Source: Pseudomonas sp. GCEP-101 (GTDB lineage: Bacteria; Pseudomonadota; Gammaproteobacteria; Pseudomonadales; Pseudomonadaceae). Taken from it: 64,000 nt of DNA. The stretch spans positions 1,798,001 to 1,862,000 of the forward strand of contig NZ_CP104011.1 of the NCBI RefSeq assembly GCF_025133575.1, given 5' to 3'. A model generated the notes under the pieces. The model saw only the letters and a list, made by a program, of their open reading frames with translations. It made no database searches and was not told the DNA's origin. How positions within the stretch are numbered: the stretch's first letter is position 1; the number at the start of each line of letters is the position of its first letter. Shown one piece after another: positions 44,459 through 53,702 of the stretch. Made by a program: the position numbers and the translations under genes.

Positions 44459-45142
44459 ATGAAAAATCTGCAGGGAATTTCGTTCCTGTTTTTACTTCTG
44501 ATTTTCCTTACCGGATGCAACGGCTGGGTATCCCCCGAAACCGATGGGCGTCTGACAGACCGGTACTTCACGGTGCTGTCCGGCCCGCCTATCCCGGGCT
44601 TCATCGTGGCATCGGCCGTGCAATGGAACGCCGACTACGCGGTGACAGCCGCCCATACTCCCTTCCTGCGCAACCAGGCATACCGCTGCAGTACCGGCTG
44701 CGACCTGCTGTTCATCGCGCACAAGGCCGACGGGGCGCTGCCGCAGTGGCGGCACTTCCGCCCCGGCGAAACCGTGACCGCGCTGGGCAGCAGTACCTTG
44801 CTGATTCCCATGAGCGCGACGGGCAGGATCTGGCCGGTACCCTTCGTCGATGGCGGCTCGGCCAGCGGCGAGCGCTACGGCGTGCACGATGCGGCGATGG
44901 CCAAGGGCATGTCCGGCGGCCCGCTGATCGGCAGCGACGGCAGTGTGCTGGGCATCAACATCGGCTTCCAGGCGGGGTTTCGCCCACCGAGCAACCGCCC
45001 GGAACTGGCGGGCATGTCACGCCTGAGCGTGTTCGTGCCCTATAGCGTGATCCAGCGCGAGTGGCTGCTCTTCCAGGCACAGGCGGCGCGCAAGGCCGCC
45101 CAGGCCAGCGATGGCGCGAATCTTCAGGCGAAGAACCAGTAG
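44459..45142 (+). CDS. Lipoprotein with trypsin-like serine protease features
   Basis: 227 residues. Lipoprotein signal ending LTGC (Cys 20). The mature part shows protease-fold landmarks: His in 'VTAAHT' (about 65), Ser in 'KGMSGGPLIGSDGSVLGIN' (GMSGGP at about 142-147), and an Asp candidate in 'CDLLFI'. Two Cys ('RCSTGCD') could form a disulfide. I infer a chymotrypsin-like hydrolase or a protease-like domain with lost activity; the triad is not proven. The first codons are AT-rich like the gap before it, suggesting an acquired segment. The gene end overlaps the convergent SpmAB gene by 19 bases. Confidence 0.72.
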   Translation: MKNLQGISFLFLLLIFLTGCNGWVSPETDGRLTDRYFTVLSGPPIPGFIVASAVQWNADYAVTAAHTPFLRNQAYRCSTGCDLLFIAHKADGALPQWRHFRPGETVTALGSSTLLIPMSATGRIWPVPFVDGGSASGERYGVHDAAMAKGMSGGPLIGSDGSVLGINIGFQAGFRPPSNRPELAGMSRLSVFVPYSVIQREWLLFQAQAARKAAQASDGANLQAKNQ

Positions 45143-46353
45143 CACACGCCGATGGACGCCAGGACTCCGGCCAGGTCCGCCAGCAGCGCGCAGCCCACGG
45201 CGTGGCGCGCGCGCTGGATACCGACGGCGCCGAAGTACACGGCCAGCACGTAGAAGGTGGTCTCGGTGCTGCCCTGCACCGTCGCCGCGACCAGCGCGGG
45301 GAAGCTGTCCACCCCGTGGGATTGCATGGTCTCCAGCAGCATCGCGCGGGCGGCGCTGCCGGAGAACGGTTTGACCAGCGCGGTGGGCAGCGCATCGACG
45401 AAACGGGTATCCCAGCCGGCACCTTCAACCACCCAGCGAATGCCGTCCAGGGCCATTTCCAGCGCCCCGGAGGCACGCAGCACGCCGACCGCGCAGAGCA
45501 TCGCCACCAGGTACGGCAGCAGGCTCTTGGCGACATCGAAACCTTCCTTGGCGCCCTCGACGAAGGTTTCGTACACCGGCACCTTCTTCAGCCAGCCGAC
45601 GACGAGGAACAGCAGGATGATGCCGAACAGCGTGAGGTTGCCCAGCAACGACGACAGTTGCGCCAGCGCCGTGGCGGAGAGACCGGCCAGCAGCGCCATG
45701 AAGGCGCCCAGCGCCAGCGCGCCGGGAATCAGATAGGCCAGTACCACCGGGTCCCACAGGCGCAGGCGCTGCATCACCGCGACGCTGAGCAGGCCGACCA
45801 GCGTGGAGGCGCTGGTGGCCAGCAGGATCGGCAGGAACACCAGGGTCGGGTCCACCGCGCCCTGCTGCGCGCGGTACATGAAGATGGTAACCGGCAGCAG
45901 GGTCAGCGAAGAGGCGTTGAGCACCAGGAAGAGGATCTGTGCGTTGCTCGCGGTGGTGCTGTTGGGGTTGAGCTCCTGCAGCGCCTTCATCGCCTTCAGG
46001 CCGATGGGCGTAGCGGCGTTGTCCAGGCCCAGGCCGTTGGCGGCGAAGTTCAGGGTGATCAGGCCGATGGCCGGGTGGCCGGCAGGCACGTCCGGCATCA
46101 GGCGGCGGAACAGTGGGCCGAGCAGCACCGCGAGTTTTTCCACCAGGCCGGCTTTTTCGGCGATGCGCAGAAAGCCCAGCCACAGGGTCAGGGTGCCGAA
46201 CAGCAGCACCATGACCTCCACCGACAGCTTGGCCATGGCGAACAGGCTCTCCACCATGGCGGCGAAGACGCTGGCCTCGCCACCCAGCAGCCAGCGGGAA
46301 AGCGCGGTGACCGCCGCGACGATGAAAAAGCCCAGCCACAGGCCGTTGAGCAT
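45124..46353 (-). CDS. SpmA-SpmB-like fused nucleoside recognition (GATE) membrane protein
   Basis: 409 residues from the ATG at 46353 (AAGGGGGACA upstream). Two halves: residues about 1-200 are SpmA-like ('FGTLTLWLGFLRIAEKAGLVEKLA', 'NFAANGLGLDNAATPIGLKAMKAL') and about 220-409 are SpmB-like ('LPYLVAMLCAVGVLRASGALEMAL', 'GSTETTFYVLAVYFGAVGIQR'). Bacterial relatives are called spore maturation proteins although Pseudomonas does not sporulate; the fold is a transporter-like GATE domain. Position equals PA5478, between gltP and the lipoprotein gene. An earlier ATG (46431) would add a Pro-rich tail within the terminator. Confidence 0.87.
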   Translation of the reverse strand: MLNGLWLGFFIVAAVTALSRWLLGGEASVFAAMVESLFAMAKLSVEVMVLLFGTLTLWLGFLRIAEKAGLVEKLAVLLGPLFRRLMPDVPAGHPAIGLITLNFAANGLGLDNAATPIGLKAMKALQELNPNSTTASNAQILFLVLNASSLTLLPVTIFMYRAQQGAVDPTLVFLPILLATSASTLVGLLSVAVMQRLRLWDPVVLAYLIPGALALGAFMALLAGLSATALAQLSSLLGNLTLFGIILLFLVVGWLKKVPVYETFVEGAKEGFDVAKSLLPYLVAMLCAVGVLRASGALEMALDGIRWVVEGAGWDTRFVDALPTALVKPFSGSAARAMLLETMQSHGVDSFPALVAATVQGSTETTFYVLAVYFGAVGIQRARHAVGCALLADLAGVLASIGVCYWFFA

Positions 46354-46416
46354 GCGATGTCCCCCTTGGAATGGCCGCGATGATAGCGGCACGGGCACCT
46401 TGGGCGCCAGAAACGA

Positions 46417-46444
46417 CAAGGCCCCGGACACTGCCGGGGCCTTG
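46417..46444 (-). terminator. Terminator after gltP
   Basis: Perfect 11-bp stem CAAGGCCCCGG / CCGGGGCCTTG around ACACTG, 18 bases after the gltP stop. The following minus-strand bases are TCGTTT, a weak T-run. Confidence 0.6.
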
Positions 46445-46461
46445 TTGATAACCCTGTCGGG

Positions 46462-47811
<1,350 letters not shown>

Positions 47812-48488
47812 AGTGAGTCACCCTTGATTCTTGTGGAAGTCGGGGTCGCCGAGCCATCGGGATGCCGACGGCCGGCGAAAAAAGGGGCGCATGATTCCGA
47901 CCCACCCCTCCTCCGTCTAATGCCGGAAACGCCTACCCCATGCACAATCGGCATAGGAAAAGGCATCTGAAACCTTGGTTCCAGGTCCTAAGACCCTTGA
48001 TTTTCTGCATGCCACAGGTTCCTCGACGCCTGTCACGCAGGGCTCTGCAAAGCCGGCTAGGCTTGATGCAAAACGGCCATCACTGGCGCGAATGAATCGG
48101 TCGGCAAGCCGGGTACGCGAGGGTCTCGGCTTTGTATTACCGGATGTACGGTCGCACGGTGGACCGTGGGGGATGGCCGGGGGCGAGCGAAGGGCCCTTC
48201 GACGTCAAAGGCTGGCGGCAATGCGGGCGCGCTTGTGGATAAGTCGCCGGACTGCGCTCTTCATTGTGCGGTAGCTGCTTCCCGTGGGCCCCGTCTTTGG
48301 GCCGACGAGAATCGGCGGATGATTGTAAGACGTTTCCACAACACTCCGAATTGACTGACAGCAATGAAGTTCGACCGGCTTCGAGCGGGCGTGCGGATAC
48401 CCTGCGGCCGCCGCGACAGCCGGGTAAGCAATGGGTTGTTCAATGTGGTGAAAGCACAACGCGGTGACACTCTGAATAAGGACGCTCC
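47812..48488. other. Long divergent gap upstream of gltP and the DUF3313 gene
   Basis: 677 bases between divergent genes. Base composition is like the chromosome average with a slight A/T rise near 47950-48010. It has one DnaA-box 9-mer (48234-48242) and a small GGCCC/GGGCC stem (48287-48303). No good ORF or repeat is seen; room for a small RNA or a long gltP leader. Confidence 0.35.
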
Positions 48489-49148
48489 ATGACGCGACGC
48501 TACGTAGTACCCACCCTGCTCTTCGCCGGCGCCCTGGCGCTGGCCGGCTGCTCCAGCCAGAAACCGGACGCCTCGCAATACTCGGGCTTCCTCGGCGACT
48601 ACTCGCAACTCCAGCCCGCCACGTCCCCCAGTGGCCAGCCGGTGCTGCGCTGGGTCGACCCGAACCTGAAACTGCAGAACTACAGTTCGGTGCTGGTCGA
48701 ACGGCCGGTCTACTATCCGCCGCCCAAGCCGAACGAGAACATCGATCAGAAGACCCTCAACGAAATCCCCGACTACCTGAAGAAGCAGGTCGAACAGCAA
48801 CTGGGCAGCCGCTACCGCATCGTCCAGCAGGCGGATCGCGACACGCTGGTGCTGCGCACCGCCATCACCGGGGTGAACATCTCCACCGAGGGTCTGAAAG
48901 CCTACGAGGTGATTCCGATTGCGCTGGTGGTCGCGGCCACCACCACGGCCATGGGCACCCGGGACCAGGACACCGAGGTCTACGTGGAGATGGAAGCGCT
49001 GGATGGCGCGACCAGCAAGCCGGTCGCCAAGGTGGTGCGCAAGGGCGCGGGCCAGACGCTGGAGAACACCAGCACCCACCTGAGCCTGGCCGATCTGAAA
49101 CCGGTGCTCGATGGCTGGGCGCGCGACGCGGCCAACTTCAAGCCGTGA
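48489..49148 (+). CDS. DUF3313-type lipoprotein
   Basis: 219 residues, lipoprotein signal ending LALAGC (Cys 20). The DUF3313 pattern is clear: 'SGFLGDYSQLQPA', 'LRWVDPNLKLQNYSSVLVERPVYYPPP', 'VLRTAITGVNISTEGLKAYEVIPIALV', and 'TEVYVEMEALDGATSKPVAKVVRKG'. Corresponds to PA5480. Outer-membrane lipoprotein of unknown role. The gene converges with the Ivy gene and is followed by a long hairpin. Confidence 0.85.
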   Translation: MTRRYVVPTLLFAGALALAGCSSQKPDASQYSGFLGDYSQLQPATSPSGQPVLRWVDPNLKLQNYSSVLVERPVYYPPPKPNENIDQKTLNEIPDYLKKQVEQQLGSRYRIVQQADRDTLVLRTAITGVNISTEGLKAYEVIPIALVVAATTTAMGTRDQDTEVYVEMEALDGATSKPVAKVVRKGAGQTLENTSTHLSLADLKPVLDGWARDAANFKP

Positions 49149-49189
49149 TCCACGCTGCGGCGCAGTGAAACGCCGCAGGAGATGAAGCG

Positions 49190-49228
49190 CTCCGGAGCCG
49201 GCGCGGACATCCCGCGCCGGTTCCGGAG
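49190..49228. terminator. Long GC-rich hairpin between convergent DUF3313 and Ivy genes
   Basis: Stem of 16 bp with one G-T pair: 49190-49205 (CTCCGGAGCCGGCGCG) with 49213-49228. A smaller stem (CTGCGGCG / CGCCGCAG) lies at 49155-49178. No good T-run; likely a bidirectional stop or mRNA end structure. Confidence 0.5.
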
Positions 49229-49369
49229 GCTTTGCCTGGCCCGGCCCGCTGTATGCGGAGGTACCCCCTGTACCCCTGGGTCATTCAGGACCTGACGCAT
49301 CCCGAACATCCCGGCCCCCTGGCCGTGCGTGAGCCTTCTGGCTACGCGAATCTCTGAACCTTGTGCCGC

Positions 49370-49840
49370 TCAATACCAGTTCGGATCACTCTTGAGCTGA
49401 TCGTCGAGGATCCGTTTCACCGAATCGTCCGGCTCGCCCAGCCAGCGGAAACTGGCGTGCTTGCTCGGCGACTTGTCCGCCGGAAGGTTCTGCGGAACCT
49501 TCACGTACAGCGCGTAGGCCTTGTCCTTTTCCCAGGTAAAGGCCACGTACAACCGTTGGGCCGCACAGTTGTGTGCTTCGCACAACTGGCCGACCAGATA
49601 CTTGTCGCCCTGCTCGTCCACCGCCTGCATCGGCGTTGCGGTGCCGCTGAGGTTCATCACCCAGTCCGGCAGGCGGCTCTCGTCCTTGATCACTGATTGC
49701 CAGGTATCGCGGTACTGCGGATCACTGGCGATCAGCTCGTTCAGGCGGTACTGCGCGTCCTTGTCCGCCTCGGCGGCCAGGGCCTGGGCCCCGGCACCGA
49801 GCAGAACGGCCGACAGCAGCAGAGTGCGGGTAAAACTCAT
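49370..49840 (-). CDS. Ivy-type inhibitor of vertebrate lysozyme
   Basis: 156 residues. Signal peptide 1-23 ('GAQALAA'). The mature protein matches the Ivy fold, including the inhibitory loop 'CEAHNC' (C-x2-H-x-C, like CKPHDC in E. coli Ivy) at about residues 87-92, and 'RLYVAFTWEKDKAYALYVK'. It should be periplasmic and block C-type lysozyme at its catalytic cleft, protecting the murein. In P. aeruginosa a homologous gene lies at the same place (PA5481). It shares orientation with the UPF0391 gene 40 bases upstream. Confidence 0.87.
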   Translation of the reverse strand: MSFTRTLLLSAVLLGAGAQALAAEADKDAQYRLNELIASDPQYRDTWQSVIKDESRLPDWVMNLSGTATPMQAVDEQGDKYLVGQLCEAHNCAAQRLYVAFTWEKDKAYALYVKVPQNLPADKSPSKHASFRWLGEPDDSVKRILDDQLKSDPNWY

Positions 49841-49880
49841 CGCTACGCTCCTTGTTCAACCTCGACCGGTTCGCTGGGCG

Positions 49881-50042
49881 TCACCCCCGGCGGCGGCCCA
49901 TGACGAAGGACACGATGAACAGCACCAGGAAGATCACGAACAGGATCTTGGCGATGCTGGTGGCGGCGCCGGCGATGCCACCGAAGCCCAGGACCGCGGC
50001 GATGATGGCGATGATCAGGAATGTCACTGCCCAGCTAAGCAT
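49881..50042 (-). CDS. UPF0391/DUF1328 small membrane protein (53 aa)
   Basis: 53 residues, too short for routine ORF lists. ATG at 50042 after AGGAGAG. Sequence: two hydrophobic helices ('[18 protein letters not shown]' and '[19 protein letters not shown]') separated by a Gly/Ala-rich loop and ending RRRG. This is the UPF0391 family (PA5482-like). Members are abundant, stress-induced inner-membrane peptides of unknown function. It lies between the Ivy gene and another small TM protein. Confidence 0.9.
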   Translation of the reverse strand: MLSWAVTFLIIAIIAAVLGFGGIAGAATSIAKILFVIFLVLFIVSFVMGRRRG

Positions 50043-50201
50043 GGGGTCTCTCCTCTTTTCGTTGTCGGTTCGGCACCGCTTCGGGTACCTGCTCCGGCGC
50101 CATCAGCTGGCGTGTGCCGGAAGGGGTGTCCGCCCGGGCGCTTCCGGGCACTGCGGACGTATCGGGCATGCCAGTGGCCTGCCAGCGATTCATGAAAACG
50201 T

Positions 50202-50528
50202 TCAGAACACCCAGCCGCGCTGGGTCCGTGCCAGCGGCTGTGCTTCGACCTGGGCCTGGGTTTGCGCCTGCGGTGCCTGCAGCACCGGTGCGGAGTTACG
50301 AGCGGGAGCAGCCTGTGGATAACGCGAGGCTTCGCGGTACAGGCCAGGTGCGCTGGAAGCGGTCGGCACATAAGCGACGGGGGCGCTGGAAGCCGCCTTG
50401 GCCTCGGACACCTGCATCTGCAGTTGCACCTGGTTGACCAGCAACAGCAGCAGGGCACCAGCGAAAAAGATCCGGCTCCACACATCGTGACGCGCGACTT
50501 GCACTTGGCTGTTGGTTCCGCTGTTCAT
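50202..50528 (-). CDS. Single-pass membrane protein, unknown (108 aa)
   Basis: 108 residues from the ATG at 50528 with a good AGGAGAAG ribosome site. N-terminal cytoplasmic tail (1-17), one membrane helix ('IFFAGALLLLLVNQVQLQM', about 20-38), then a periplasmic tail rich in Ala/Pro/Gln ('APQAQTQAQVEAQPLA') ending RGWVF. I do not recognise a family. It shares direction with its neighbours in the stress-like block 49370-52124. The upstream-extended frame to 50651 has no supporting site. Confidence 0.7.
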   Translation of the reverse strand: MNSGTNSQVQVARHDVWSRIFFAGALLLLLVNQVQLQMQVSEAKAASSAPVAYVPTASSAPGLYREASRYPQAAPARNSAPVLQAPQAQTQAQVEAQPLARTQRGWVF

Positions 50529-50805
50529 CCTGCTTCTCCTGCCCGTCATCGATGGGTTTGCAGAACCGTGAGGCCGTTTCCTCGGGTCTTTCGGTTCGCG
50601 TCGTCGCGGGTGGTTTGAGTGACTGTCTGCAGAAGGAATTGCACGCCGCATGCCAGTCTTTCTCGATCAATTTTTCCCTTATAAATCAACACGTTAAATC
50701 TATTAACAAGGTCCCTCTACCCAGCATCCTGCACGATGGCTCAGGATGCGTCGTGCGTTTTGCAATACCCACTGTCGGCGCCTCCCTGCGCCGGTGTGAA
50801 CGGCG

Positions 50806-51240
50806 TCACTTGAGGGAATGCTTCAGCTCACTCATCTGGTCGTGGCACGCACGCACCTTGGGCAACTCGGCGCGCAGCAGGGCCTGGGTTTCCGGCGTGC
50901 CGTTCTGCAGGGCCTCCTCGAAGGCGTGGAGGATGCGGTCCTCGGTTTCTTCCAGTTGGGCGACATAGGTGGCGCCTTCGTCGCTGGCCAGCGTCGCGCG
51001 GGTGTCCGCGTAGACCTGGCGCAGCTTGCCCAGCAAGGTGCCGCCGCTGGCGGGGTCCTCGTGGTTGGCGGCGACCTTGCCGGCGAGGGCGTTGATCACA
51101 TCGGTCTTGGCCTGTGCCATGGACTGGAACAGCCGCTGCAGCCGGGCATCCTTCACTTCCTGGATGGCGTGCTGGTAGAAACGCTGGCCATCGCGGGTGA
51201 TCTCGATGAGTTCGTTGAGCTGACTGGTCGTGCGGGTCAT
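50806..51240 (-). CDS. DUF2383 ferritin-like protein
   Basis: 144 residues, all-helical four-helix-bundle type: 'LNELIEITRDGQRFYQHAIQEVKDARLQRLFQSMAQ', 'VYADTRATLASDEGATYVAQLEETEDRILHAFEEAL', and 'LLRAELPKVRACHDQMSELKHSL'. DUF2383 proteins (TIGR02284 type) resemble ferritin-like domains and occur in stress-related operons. No full diiron EXXH set is evident, so a metal role is uncertain. The BON-domain gene is 29 bases away on the same strand, upstream in transcription, so they are probably co-transcribed. Confidence 0.82.
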   Translation of the reverse strand: MTRTTSQLNELIEITRDGQRFYQHAIQEVKDARLQRLFQSMAQAKTDVINALAGKVAANHEDPASGGTLLGKLRQVYADTRATLASDEGATYVAQLEETEDRILHAFEEALQNGTPETQALLRAELPKVRACHDQMSELKHSLK

Positions 51241-51269
51241 GGGAGTACTCCTGAGGGAGGGTGGAGGAA

Positions 51270-52124
51270 TCAGGCAGCCTGGCCGGCCACCTTCAGCGCG
51301 GTGGCGTCTACCTCACGCACACCACGGGTGTTGCGAGCGGAGTCGATCAATTGCTGGCGCTCGTCGGCGCTGGGTACCTGGCCACTGAGCGTGACCACCC
51401 CATCGCGGGTGGAAACCCCGATGGACAGGCCCTGCAGCGCATGGGCGGACAGAATTCCGGCCTTGATCTGGCTGGTGATCCAGGCATCGCTGACGGCAGC
51501 CTGGGCATCGCCGACGGACTTCTGGAATTGCTGGGTGGTGGCGGCGTCGGGGTCGACCTTCAGGCGGTTGTTCACCGCCGTGACGCCCTCCGTCTGCGCC
51601 GCCAGGTGCTCGGCCTGCTCGCTGGCCTGCTGACTGCCCACGGTGCCGTCGAGCGTGACGGCGCCAGCCTTGCTGGTGACCTTGATATCCAGCCCTTCGC
51701 CGCGCTTTTCCAGCAGGAGCTTGGATTTCACCTTTGCCGCCAGCGTGGCGTCGTCCCATTGCTGCACCACGCCCGGTTGCTGGGCAGCGTCCGCTTTGCG
51801 CGCATCAGCCAGGGAGGCGTCCACTCCCAGCTGGTTATCCACAGCGGTGATGCCTTCGACGCTGGCGGCGATCTGCCCGGCCAGCGCCTTCTGTTCTTCG
51901 CTGGCCACCGCGCCGCTCAGGTGCGCGCGGCCGTTTTCCACATCCACCTTGATCGCGTAGGGCTTGAGTTCGCGGTTGAGGTTCAGGGCCGTCCAGATCG
52001 AACCCTCCTGGCGCGCTTCGGCCAACTGCGCACTGAGCCCGGACTCGGCCGCATGGCCCACCAGGGGCTGCCACGCAAGAAGGGTGGAACTCAGGGCCAG
52101 GACAAGGATCTTCGGATTGGGCAT
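51270..52124 (-). CDS. Periplasmic BON-domain protein
   Basis: 284 residues from the ATG at 52124 (GGAGAACGCC). Signal peptide 1-25 ('QPLVGHAAE'). Three BON domains in order: about 26-100 ('VDVENGRAHLSGAVASEEQKALAGQIAASVEGITAVDNQL'), about 115-190 ('VTSKAGAVTLDGTVGSQQASEQAEHLAAQTEGVTAVNNRL') and about 205-284 ('VSTRDGVVTLSGQVPSADERQQLIDSARNTRGVREVDATAL'). OsmY/DolP-like envelope protein that probably contacts lipid or murein. Its promoter is a strong sigma-54-type match, divergent from algB. The long open frame continuing to 53597 in phase is a shadow of algB. Confidence 0.88.
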   Translation of the reverse strand: MPNPKILVLALSSTLLAWQPLVGHAAESGLSAQLAEARQEGSIWTALNLNRELKPYAIKVDVENGRAHLSGAVASEEQKALAGQIAASVEGITAVDNQLGVDASLADARKADAAQQPGVVQQWDDATLAAKVKSKLLLEKRGEGLDIKVTSKAGAVTLDGTVGSQQASEQAEHLAAQTEGVTAVNNRLKVDPDAATTQQFQKSVGDAQAAVSDAWITSQIKAGILSAHALQGLSIGVSTRDGVVTLSGQVPSADERQQLIDSARNTRGVREVDATALKVAGQAA

Positions 52125-52161
52125 GGCGTTCTCCGTCAAACGATGGTGCGACATTGGATCC

Positions 52162-52176
52162 GCAAGCGCCGTGCCA
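52162..52176 (-). promoter_or_regulatory. Sigma-54 (-24/-12) promoter for the BON-domain gene
   Basis: Minus strand reads TGGCACGGCGCTTGC, which fits TGGCACG-N4-TTGC exactly except the last A/T. It lies 38 bases before the ATG of the BON gene, giving a start site close to 52150. It faces away from algB. Confidence 0.6.
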
Positions 52177-52355
52177 GTGCATTTTTGTGGATAAAATTCT
52201 TGTAATTCAGTGTGTTGGAGGGTCCTACCAAAGGCCCGGACTGTGCACCCTGCCCGACAGGGAAAAAAGATTCTTGCAACTTGCACGAAAAACCCTGGAC
52301 TAAGAAAAATCGCACCCTTTACAACAACGAATCTCAACAACGAGGAAAACGCTGA

Positions 52356-53702
52356 ATGGACGCAACGCCTGAACAGCAAGGCCGGATCCTGCTGGTCGAT
52401 GACGAGTCCGCCATCCTGCGCTCGTTCCGCTACTGCCTGGAAGACGAGGGCTACAGCGTGGCCACCGCCAGCAGCGCCCAGCAGGCGGAGAACCTGCTGC
52501 AGCGCCAGGTGTTCGACCTGTGCTTCCTGGACCTGCGCCTGGGCGATGACAACGGCCTGGATGTGCTGACGCAGATGCGCGTGCAGGCACCGTGGATGCG
52601 CGTGGTGATCGTCACCGCGCACTCGGCGGTGGATACCGCGGTGGATGCCATGCAGGCCGGCGCCGCCGATTACCTGGTGAAGCCCTGCAGCCCCGACCAG
52701 CTGCGCCTGGCCGCCGCCAAGCAACTGGAAGTGCGTCAGCTGACCGCGCGCATCGAGGCGCTGGAAGGCGAGATGCGCAAACAGGGCGACGTGCTGGAAT
52801 CCCACAGCCCGGCCATGGCCGCCGTACTGGAGACGGCCCGCCAGGTCGCCGCCACCGACGCCAATATCCTCATCCTCGGCGAGTCCGGCTCCGGCAAGGG
52901 CGAGCTGGCGCGAGCCATTCACGGCTGGAGCAAACGGGCGAAGAAATCCTGCGTGACCATCAACTGCCCGTCGCTGTCCGCCGAACTGATGGAAAGCGAG
53001 CTGTTCGGCCACAGCCGCGGCGCCTTCACCGGCGCCACCGAAAACACCCTGGGGCGTATCAGCCAAGCGGATGGCGGCACGCTGTTTCTCGACGAAATCG
53101 GCGACTTTCCCCTCACGTTGCAACCTAAATTGCTGCGTTTCATCCAGGACAAGGAATACGAGCGCATCGGCGACCCGGTGACCCGCAATGCCGATGTGCG
53201 CATCCTGGCGGCAACCAACCGCGACCTCGCCAGCATGGTCGCCCAGGGCACCTTCCGCGAAGACCTGCTCTACCGCCTGAACGTCATCGTGCTGAACCTG
53301 CCGCCGCTGCGCGAACGCGCCGAGGACATCATCGGCCTGGCCGAACGCTTCCTGGCCCGGTTCGTGAAGGATTACGGCCGCCCCGCCCGCGGCTTCACCG
53401 ACGAGGCCCGCGCGCTGCTGCGCCGCTACAACTGGCCGGGGAACGTTCGCGAGCTGCGTAACGTAATCGAACGCGCAAGCATCATCTGCAATTTCGAGCT
53501 GATCGGCGTCGAACAGCTCGCCATCGGTGAACAGACCACCAGTTCCGCGCCCCGTATCGGCGAGGCCATGAGCCTGGAGGAACTGGAGAAGGCCCACATC
53601 GCCGCAGTCATGGCCTCCAGCGCCACCCTGGACCAGGCGGCGAAGACGCTGGGCATCGACGCGTCCACGCTCTATCGCAAGCGCAAGCAGTACAGTCTGT
53701 GA
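52356..53702 (+). CDS. algB: AlgB, NtrC-family response regulator
   Basis: 448 residues. Receiver domain with Asp 15/16, phosphoacceptor Asp 59 ('FLDLRL') and Lys 109. AAA+ domain: Walker A GESGSGKG at 175-182, sigma-54 contact motif GAFTGA at 222-227, Walker B 'GGTLFLDEIGDF'. C-terminal Fis-type helix-turn-helix ('TLDQAAKTLGIDASTLYRKRKQY'). AlgB activates algD and is linked to alginate, virulence and light or quorum responses, partly without phosphorylation in P. aeruginosa. The stop overlaps the kinB start (GTGA), so the pair is coupled. Ribosome site GAGG 10 bases before ATG. Confidence 0.96.
   Translation: MDATPEQQGRILLVDDESAILRSFRYCLEDEGYSVATASSAQQAENLLQRQVFDLCFLDLRLGDDNGLDVLTQMRVQAPWMRVVIVTAHSAVDTAVDAMQAGAADYLVKPCSPDQLRLAAAKQLEVRQLTARIEALEGEMRKQGDVLESHSPAMAAVLETARQVAATDANILILGESGSGKGELARAIHGWSKRAKKSCVTINCPSLSAELMESELFGHSRGAFTGATENTLGRISQADGGTLFLDEIGDFPLTLQPKLLRFIQDKEYERIGDPVTRNADVRILAATNRDLASMVAQGTFREDLLYRLNVIVLNLPPLRERAEDIIGLAERFLARFVKDYGRPARGFTDEARALLRRYNWPGNVRELRNVIERASIICNFELIGVEQLAIGEQTTSSAPRIGEAMSLEELEKAHIAAVMASSATLDQAAKTLGIDASTLYRKRKQYSL

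Noticed and set aside
52125..53597. Extension of the BON gene to a 775-codon frame
   Set aside because: Antisense to algB; the real start has a signal peptide and a sigma-54 promoter at 52162.
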